Assembly (NCBI GenBank): GCA_947623455.1
Contig: OX392540.1
Location: 7,705,432 to 7,769,431 of the forward strand
From: Mimachlamys varia
Lineage: Eukaryota > Mollusca > Bivalvia > Pectinida > Pectinidae
Length of the DNA: 64,000 nucleotides
Direction of reading: 5' to 3'
Shown: positions 55,716 through 64,000 of the stretch, piece after piece
Layout: every line of letters begins with the position of its first letter
How positions within the stretch are numbered: the stretch's first letter is position 1
Position numbers and translations under genes: made by a program
Notes under the pieces: generated by a model
The model's database searches: none
The model's input: only the letters and a program-made list of their open reading frames with translations
Told to the model about the DNA's origin: nothing

Positions 55716-58135
55716 GCGGAATGAATGGCTGCTGTGATGTCCTTACTATAGGGCCAGTGACAAAGGTCACGTGTTCCGGATGTCGTCTACAAACTGTACC
55801 GGAGGATTTACCTACCAACACGACAGAGTTAAATCTACATAACAACAACCTGGCTGTATTATATAAGGATTCATTAAGATATCTACATCACCTAAAACAT
55901 CTAATATTATCATCCAATGGTTTATCTATGATTTCGTCTGGAGCATTTGACGGATTGAAGAACTTAAAATACCTCGACTTATCAAACAACCTTCTCGATA
56001 ATTCATCATTTGATGTGTACACTTTTCAACCTTTAATGGGTTTGACACAATTAGATTTAAGGCAGAATAAGTTTCATTTAAAGGAAACATATCCCGAGCA
56101 TGCTTTACCGTATTTATCACAAGTTGAAACCCTAAAAATAGATGTTTTTGAAGGATTTCATTTCGGAACTGGATTTTTCAATTTAACAAAGTTAAAACAA
56201 TTACAATTCGATACGATTAACAACGAAAGAATATCGATTCGAAATTTGACATTCATTGGACTTGAGCGATCAGCGATATTGCATCTGGATATAGTTTTTC
56301 GAATACAAAATCTTGAAAAGGATGCTTTGACCCCATTTCGCAATCTGGTATCACTCAACTTTGATTCAAAGCTATCAGTGAGCATTCGAGATGCCCAAAA
56401 AATACTTTATGGATTACAAAAGCGAAAAATGGAATATCTAGCCTTAACAGGTAATTACTTCAATGTTGGCAGCAGTTTGGTTTTGGTGAAATCTGACTTT
56501 ATATATCTACGTACAATATGTGTTCGAAGACTTGATCTGAGTAGGAATGATATAGAAGGGATAGAAATGGCTGCTGTGTTATCATGGTCGAGTAGGAAAT
56601 GCCTAGAAATTTTGGACATATCCTCAAATAGTTTAAATTCCCCACAATTTGTAACAATTTTTGTATTATTTCCATTGCTAACTCATGTTTATGCTTCAAA
56701 TCAGAGAACACAAAAGATAAAGAAACGTACAGTAGCATTTAAGCAAGAGCTAAATGTGTATTTACCTCGTACTCTCATCTATCTTAATATCTCGCGAAGC
56801 CCTCTAAGTGGACATATTTCAAATTTAACATTTCATGAAGGTAACAATCTCAAAGTCCTTGATGTGAGTTATCCGCGGAGATACATCTCGTGTTCCTATG
56901 GACGTTACAAAGGTTTGGTTCACCTCAAAGAAGTTTACATATCGGGGATTGATTGTTCGAGTCCTCACTCGGAAATGTTTGCCAATATGACTCACCTTTC
57001 AACGTTAGAAGCAAAGCAATGCAACTTAGGATATGAGCTTGCGAAAAATGCCAGTTCATTATTCAAAGGAAGGAACAATCTATCGGCCTTGGATATTTCT
57101 GCTAATAACATTAATTCATTGAGTTCAAACATATTTGTTGATCAACAATTCTCTCTTAAGAAGTTAGTTCTTGCTTCAAATAAGCTGGTAAGTCTTCAAT
57201 CACATATTTTGGTGGAACTCCCTGAACTAGAAGCATTTGATGTTAGTCATAATCTTATAGCAAAGTTTGGTAAATCAGATATGGCATTCCTTGATGTTTA
57301 TCAAAAGAAAGCATCCAAATTGAAAGTTAATTTATTTGGAAATCCCTTGGTATGTAGCTGTGAAGTGTTGGACTTTCTTGAATGGGTTGGCCGAACCAAC
57401 GTTTTATATCACAGAGACGATCTCGCGTGTAGTACACCAGATGGCAGTCAGATGAAAATAATGACGTTCCTACATTCGTATGATGAATTTCAGGAAAGTT
57501 GTGCATCTCAATTCTGGTTGATCACATCCCTGATAATGTCCATTGGCCTTATTATTACGGCTTTCGTATCCCGAGCGGTCTGGAAACAAAGTGTGAAATT
57601 AAGAGTGTTGTGTAGACAGCCATTGGAAAATGAAAGATTTTCATTCGATGTTTTCATTAGCTACTGTCGTGATGATACTACATGGGTCGCCCGGACCCTT
57701 GTTCCCTGGCTAGAACAGGAAAATATTGATTATTGTTTCGAGGATAAAGATTTCGATGCGGGATTAGACCCGTGTGACAACATTATGAACGCCATCGATA
57801 ACTCTCGAAAATCTGTTTTTGTTGTAAGCTGCAATTATTTTAAGGATGAATGGCAAACCTTCACGATGAAATTAACCAGCGTGTATTCTTTTCGTGAAGG
57901 AAGAGAAAATATGAATATCATTATTCTTTTAAATGATATGAAACGAGGTGAGTTTCCGAAACTGATTCGAAAACAATGGAATGAAATAAGTCCTATTTTA
58001 TGGCCAAATGAAAACAACTGTGATGAAAGTAAGCTGAATACAGCTAGAAAGGCGTTTTGGAGAAAGTTGTTGAAGCAAATTAGAAATATAAACATAATAT
58101 CGCATGAAAAAACATGTTCCGAATCAACAGTGTAA
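55716..58135 (+). CDS. Toll-like receptor 2 of the cluster, exon 2 (LRR, TM, TIR)
   Basis: Also exactly 2,420 bases; with exon 1 it gives 824 residues. Order: GGMNGCCD and CSGCRLQTVP N-cap, LRRs (TELNLHNNNLAVL, LKYLDLSNNLLDNSSF and onward), single C-cap (NPLVCSCEVLDFLEWV), helix FWLITSLIMSIGLIITAFVS at about 618-641, and TIR from about 660. TIR boxes are FDVFISYC, EDKDFDAGLD and the FW of AFWRKLLKQI. In box 2 the BB-loop proline is Ala700. Membrane-proximal and TIR parts are nearly the same as in the first receptor, whereas mid-ectodomain repeats differ more, as expected if the ligand-facing part diversifies. The frame is intact. The ATG at 55679 lies in the intron and is not the start. A MITE begins 108 bases past the stop; no AATAAA lies within 300 bases. 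Confidence 0.93.
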
Positions 58136-58242
58136 CTGAGTACCAGTATTTAAACAAGACAACGTTAAACTGGATTCGATAATATTATCATATTTGTAAT
58201 ATATTGTATTTGAGAGTGCTGTGCACATTGTGTACTGATATG

Positions 58243-58623
58243 TTAAAAGCCCAATATACGTTACTTTCGGAAAACTTGAAGCAAAAATCAAGCCTAATAA
58301 CTAATTATATTTATAGATTTAGTTAAGATTAACTGATATCAGCAATATTCAAGAGGAATTCTTACGCGGTTACCGGTACAGCGGTTGAAACTCGGTATTT
58401 GTAAACACGCGTCCATTTCGAACTGTCTTCTACCTTCGGCCTGTTATTAAAGTGGGCCACACCTGAATTCAATTATGTGGATTTTTTGTCTAGAGTTTCT
58501 TGCTAGTTACCGCTCATGTTTACTTCGTTTTAGGTTGATTTTTGCATGTTTATCAACTGGATTTTTTTTTCATAATTTTTCAAAATGCCCCAAAACCTGA
58601 AATTACGTATATTAAGCCTTTAA
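58243..58623. mobile_element. TTAA-flanked MITE, copy 4
   Basis: TTAA at 58243-58246 and 58620-58623, with ends AAGCCCAATATACGTTAC and TTACGTATATTAAGCCTT. The body matches the other copies. It sits directly 3' of the second TLR gene. Confidence 0.85.
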
Positions 58624-60241
58624 TATGGCCTTGAGAATGGTTCAAATAAAAAAATCGCTTTTATCGGTTTATTGATAAAAGGATTTATTGTATATAGCGT
58701 TACGTCTGAAGTGTTATGGTAAGGTACACATAAGTGGGAGAAAACTAGACATTGCCTTGTTAATTCGAACATGATAGGCACACATGTTACATTATTTGTA
58801 AACTGTGTCATTAATTTTGTTTATAAAACTGAGTATGAACAGGCTTAATAAAAAAGAAAGTGTAATTTCCCCAGGTTCTCCGTGTATATCGTTCCTTTGT
58901 TCATATTTTTGTTCAGTGCTGGAAAGTGTTGCTTATAAGGATCCTTGTGTAGTTTTGGAATTATAAGATTTGAAATTGTACAGTACAAATTTGTTTTCTT
59001 AATTCATCAATTAGAGAATGAACGCACTAGATCTTTCGGTTTCTACGATAGTTTTAAACATTTCAATTCCCAGCTTTTGGTCCCTTGCATCAATGGCGAG
59101 TCCTAAGAAGGCGAAACAGCTGTACGATATAGTGTAGTTCATTTTTCGTCATACTATTACTTAATTTTAATAGCTGCAGAATTACGTTATCTTTTTGGTA
59201 TCCAATATAGACGAGGTAGGCGAGCGTCTTTTTATTATCCGATTTGTTGAAAGATTTTAATCTTGGTTCATATCTGGACAACTTAATTTTTGTGTTTACC
59301 AACATACACATATAAATAGAGAATTATTCAAGGCATGTTTTAACGTTTGGGTAGATCCAGACAGAGAACAGCCACCCGATGACAGTAGATTGGTGCAGTC
59401 TCAAACGCTACAATTATGACGTCATAAGCATGGTAACGTCACAATGCCACAGAGCATGTTACTGAAAAATAACATACATTTGGCATGTAAGCTTCATCTA
59501 GTCACTGTGCAGTGGAAATGTAAATATAATAATTTTGACGTTAGTCGCCGTTTGAAGGAAAGATAGGATTATACGTTATTTGTTTCTCGGTATTTTTAAC
59601 ACATTCTCTTATATGAGCATCAATTCGTCGTATTTCCAATGAATATTAAACAAATTGATATGAGATACGTGACGTATCGGTATCAACCATTACGTCACAT
59701 ATAACGTTACTCGCCGTTTGCGTTATCGCTTTGAAAACAGTTGAGGTGCTAAAGATTTACATGTAGAGTATCGTCGATGAAGCAAAAGACGCATACTCCT
59801 CCGGAACACCTGGCTTTATTCACTTGTACTTTTACAAATCTTTCCTTTATCATATTTTGTATTTGGTTTAATTGATTTCGAGTTCGGGTAATGGTTGTGT
59901 TGACGCTCCGGTAGTCTCTATTAAGTGTTACATATTGTTTCCAGTGATAGCAAACAGTTGTTTACTGAAACTATTTTAAATGATACAATATGCTCTTGCT
60001 ATAAAAGAAATCTAGACAACATACAATTGTAACACGCTGTTATAATGACGCAGATTACGTTTCTTTACATGGGTCTCAAATGTACATATCACCTTTCCTA
60101 CCGGGACTATTTAGCTATAACATTCCCCGCGACTACGTTAAGTCCCTGGCCAGGCCGGGAGCCCATAAACACACGTCCGCTGGTATGTGTTAGCATCACA
60201 CGATATACCAGTATACGTTATACCTACCAATAGTCAACAAG
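58624..60241. other. Spacer between the second and third TLR genes
   Basis: A family Y copy lies at about 59010-59195 (AGATCTTTCGGTTTCTACGA, CGAAACAGCTGTACGATATA) and a family X copy at about 59745-59930 (GAGTATCGTCGATGAAGCAA, CTCCGGAACACCTGGCTTTA). Short frames here are artefacts. The last 120 bases are the presumed promoter and 5' UTR of the third receptor, with a more balanced composition (CCCTGGCCAGGCCGGGAGCC). Confidence 0.55.
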
Positions 60242-60299
60242 ATGGCCAACAACATCATGAGCTACATCATCATCTCTTTAGCCATGTTCGACATTACAG
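60242..60299 (+). CDS. Toll-like receptor 3 of the cluster, exon 1 (signal peptide)
   Basis: Encodes MANNIMSYIIISLAMFDIT plus one base, ending ATTACAG/GTACTG (phase 1). It joins in frame to the acceptor at 61746. The hydrophobic core IIISLAMF is that of a short signal peptide. Confidence 0.72.
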
Positions 60300-61745
60300 G
60301 TACTGTATTAGCTTGTGTGTAGTACCACCAGGGGCAACTTGTTTAAAGGGTGATTAGCTTAATCATTATTTGACAACATTTTTCATACTTGAATAGGTGT
60401 GTCAATAAACAAGTTACAATCTTGCAATTTTGTATGTAAATTGACAAGATGTGGTTTTTGATATCTGCAAAGTTGTAATTAAATCCATGGATTCATTAAT
60501 CACTGAATAAGCTAATCATCTTTTGAACAACTCGGCCCAGATATTCTTTGTATATGCTTCATTATTGTGTAAGATTGTAAAGTAATCATCGGATGTATGT
60601 CAACTTGCAAAGTATATATTGAAAGTGTTGTAAATATGTAAGATTTACTTATGAGATTAAGTCGTAATATTTACTTAATTAACGACATGAAGTTTCTCGT
60701 GGAATGTTGAATTTACTAATATACCAGGTAACTTTTCATTAGTGACATCAGTTTGTTTTACTTAAAAAACCCATAAAATATGATGGTTCACAGATATCAA
60801 TTAAGCAATACATGACAGGCTATTTTAACTCCTCTATCATATTAACTTACAAATTTGTTGTATACATAAATAATTTAAATTGACCTATTTGAACTCTTAT
60901 TACACATTGAACTTCAGAAGGCACATTTTAACTTCGATGATTTCCTTAAACATTTAATACATTTAACCTTTTAATGATAATAACAAAAAATAAAAAAAAA
61001 AAAATCTATCGACATATACAGTGTTACCGAACTAAGTATATACACGTTTACATAATGACACTATAATTTGGTCTGTGAGTTTGAACTCGGTCAACTTCCT
61101 GAATGACACGATTTGCATTAACTTTTAAGTTTGACTAAATATATTTAGGACTGGCGAATTCACTCATTCGTGACATATGTCTAGTTTAGCATTACATTTA
61201 CACTTTTTTTTTTTAAATTGTTGACTCATAATTTTTAGTTGGCAAATTTACAAGTTATTCTATTTAAAAGTGTGTTAATGTATATGGCGTATGCTTTGGC
61301 AATGTAAATGTATTATTACTGTTAAAGGAGACGGTGGCGATTAACTAATAGGTGATTCATGCCAACAAAGTTAGAACTGAACATTTAGTGGTTGTTAAAC
61401 GTTACAAACAACACGGCGTCCAATGTCCAAAGACACTATGTTACAGTACAAATGCTAGGTGATTAAAACATATTAAATGTATATACTCACCAATGTTATA
61501 ATAATACGCTATTACGTTTTCAAGAAGTAATTAAACAACGTGGTTGTTTTATAATCACCTACTTTGTCTTCATGTTGAGTGAAATATAGATAAGCTTAAC
61601 TTGTGTTAAAAAAATAACTTTGATGTAATGTATTTTTCTGACAGTCAATCTGTCGTGTGAAAGTTTAAATAATTTGAAATGTGAGAGATGAGCCACACAT
61701 TGGACAGGTAAACATGTTCATGATTTCTTTATTTATTGTTTCTAG
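60300..61745 (+). other. Intron of the third TLR gene
   Basis: 1.45 kb of AT-rich intron with A and T homopolymers near 60990 and 61205. No insertion recognised, in contrast to the intron of the second receptor. It ends TTATTGTTTCTAG. Confidence 0.6.
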
Positions 61746-64000
61746 CTGGACTGACTGACTGCTGCAATGTCGTCACCATAGGAACAGTGACAAAGGTCAC
61801 GTGTTCAGGATGTCGTCTACAAACTGTACCACAGGATTTACCTAGCAACTCAGCTGAGTTAAATCTACATAACAACAACCTGACTGTATTATATAAAGAT
61901 TCATTCAGAAATCTACATCAACTAGACAATCTTACATTATCCTTCAACGGATTATCCTTAATTTATTCGGGAGCATTTGATGGCTTGAAGAACTTAAAAT
62001 ACCTCAACTTATCAAACAACCTTCTCGATAATTCATCGTTTGATGCTTTTACTTTCCGTCCATTACCATGTTTAACATACCTGGATCTAAGGCGAAATAA
62101 GTTTCATTTGAAGAAAAGCTATCCCAAACATGCTATACCGTATTTGTCACAGGTTGAAACCCTTCAAATAGATGTTTTTGAAGGCTTCCATTTCGGAATG
62201 GAGTTTTTAAATTTAACAAAGTTGAAACAAATACACTTTGCTGTTGAAACAAAAACAGACAGAATATCGATTGTGAATTCGACATTCGTTGGATTAAAGC
62301 GATCAGTCATATCTCATTTGGAATTGCATTTTCGAATTCACAAACTCGAAACAAATGCTTTAGCACCATTTCACAATCTAATATCCTTCTACTTTAATTC
62401 CAGGCGATCAGTGAATATTCGTGATGTCCTAAAACTACTATATGGCTTACAAAATAGAAAAATGGAATATCTAGCATTAACGGGAAACGACATTCTGAAT
62501 GTGAGAGGTGTATTGTTGGAGAAGTCTGACTTTATATATCTACGCTCAATATGTGTTCGAAGACTTGATCTTACTAGGAATATTATAGAGGGGATAGATA
62601 TGGCCACTGTGTTGTCATGGTCGAGTAGGAAATGCCTGGAAATATTAGACATATCCTTTAATAGTTGGAAATCGCCGCAAATCATTTACCTTCTTGCATT
62701 ATTTCCATCGATAACTCATGTCTTTGGTTCAAATCAGGGCACACAAATGAATACCAAGCGTTCAGTGGCGCTTAAAGAAGAGCGCACGATTTTTCTGCCG
62801 CCTTCTCTTATCTATCTCAATATCTCCCGAATCGCTTTAGGAGGGTCATTGAGAAATTGGACAGTTCATGAAAGTAACAATCTCAAAATATTTGATACGA
62901 GTTATCCACTTACACGTTTGCCGTGTTCCTATGGTCGTATTAGAGGGTTAGTTCACCTCACAGAACTATATCTGTCAGGTGTTGAGTGTTCAAAACCTAA
63001 TCCTGAAATGTTTGCCGACATGACTCAACTTTCAAAGTTCGAAGCAAAGCAATGTTACCTCGGACATTTGCTTGCCAAAGGTAACATTTTGCTTTTCAAA
63101 GGAAGGAAAAATCTAACTTTCTTGGATCTTTCAGGAAATGGTATAAATGTATTGAGCCAAAACATATTTGTAGATCAACAAGTGTCTCTTGAATCGTTAA
63201 TTCTTGCCTCAAATAGAATGATAAGTCTCCATACACACATTTTGACAAAATTCCAAAAGCTAGAAACGTTGGATGTTAGTCATAATCTCATAACCAAGTT
63301 GACCAAATCAGATATGATATCCCTGGATGCACATCAGACAAAGCTTTCATTATTCAAAGTCAATCTGTTTGGAAACCCATTGGTGTGCAGCTGTGAAGTT
63401 TTGGACTTTCTTGAATGGTTTGGCAACACCAATGTTTTGTATAACAGAGACGAGCTCTCGTGCAGTACGCCAGATGGCAGCCAGATGAAAATAATGAAGT
63501 TCCTGCTATCATTTGACCAATTCAAGGAGAGTTGTGCTTCTCAATTCTGGTTAATTACATCCCTGATAATATCCATTGCTCTCATTTTGACAACGTTTGT
63601 ATCCCGAATGGCATGGAAATACAGTGTGAAATTAAGGGTGTGGTGTAGACAGCCTAAGGTAAATGAAATATTTCCATTCGATGTCTTCATAAGCTACTGT
63701 CATGATGATACTACATGGGTCGCCCGAACCCTTGTTCCCTGGCTAGAACAGGAAAATATTGAATATTGCATCGATGATAAAGATTTCGATGCGGGATTAG
63801 ACACGTGTGACAACATTATGAACGCCATCGATAACTCACGGAAATCTGTTTTTGTTGTAAGCTGCAATTATTTTAAGGATGAATGGCAAACCTTCACTAT
63901 GAAACTGACAAGTGTGTATTCGTTTCGTGACGGACGAGAAAATATGAATATCATTATTCTATTAAATGATATGAAGCGAAGTGAGTTTCCGAAATTGATT
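61746..64000 (+). CDS. Toll-like receptor 3 of the cluster, exon 2 (cut by window end)
   Basis: Open throughout its 2,255 visible bases, to residue 771. If it has the length of its paralogues, about 165 bases are missing. It has AGLTDCCN and CSGCRLQTVP at the N-cap, then LRRs (AELNLHNNNLTVL, LKYLNLSNNLLDNSSF). The single C-cap is NPLVCSCEVLDFLEWF, the helix FWLITSLIISIALILTTFVS lies at about 620-643, and the TIR starts from about 662 with FDVFISYC. The BB loop reads DDKDFDAGLD with Ala702 in place of Pro, as in the second receptor. Box 3 is beyond the window. The region 57700-58000 of receptor 2 and 63700-64000 here are almost the same base for base, which suggests recent duplication or gene conversion of the TIR. 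Confidence 0.9.

Noticed and set aside
61746..64000. Third TLR as a pseudogene because no complete frame is closed in the window
   Set aside because: Codon-by-codon reading from 61746 shows no stop or shift; the window simply ends before the stop.

Overview
The window is animal nuclear DNA, most likely from a bivalve mollusc. The evidence is AT-rich sequence, GT-AG introns, low gene density, tRNA-derived SINEs and MITEs of the kinds familiar from bivalve genomes, a mariner, a Mutator-like element, and a tandem family of Toll-like receptors (TLRs). The species cannot be named from the sequence alone.

Layout. 1-8.2 kb: a TTAA-flanked MITE, a 114-bp tandem repeat and a 6.5-kb minisatellite with a 43-bp unit (about 150 units). 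8.2-17.6 kb: gene-poor DNA with SINE remnants, a broken Mutator-like transposase with a duplicated 3' piece, and a complete but dead mariner. 17.65-18.82 kb (minus): a 388-residue OTU-domain cysteine protease in one coding exon. 18.9-25.2 kb: 40-bp and 22-bp minisatellites and a LINE reverse-transcriptase fragment. 25.3-28.6 kb and 35.2-38.4 kb: two tandem three-exon genes (A and B) for a small four-transmembrane protein of 176 and 174 residues that I do not recognise. Gene B has a 29-bp minisatellite of splice-donor motifs in intron 1 and an unrelated 29-bp array downstream. 44.8-64.0 kb: three tandem TLR genes on the plus strand, the third cut by the window end. Each has a signal-peptide exon of 55-61 nt, a phase-1 intron and one large exon encoding leucine-rich repeats (LRRs), a C-terminal LRR cap, a transmembrane helix and a TIR domain.

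The TLRs are pattern-recognition receptors expected to signal through TIR adaptors such as MyD88. Two of the three lack the BB-loop proline that is normally important for that signalling. OTU proteases remove ubiquitin and in other animals can tune such pathways, but nothing here shows a functional link to the TLRs. The four-transmembrane pair has no visible connection to immunity.

Roughly a fifth of the window is tandem repeat. Two dispersed families recur throughout and are called X and Y here. X carries the motif read on its minus strand as AGVVDEAEDAYSSGTPG; Y carries GGCCCCTAGCATCACTGA. Both also lie inside introns. The observations most worth following are the donor-motif array in gene B, the BB-loop substitutions, and the MITEs clustered around the second TLR gene. 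All calls come from reading the sequence; no database search was run.
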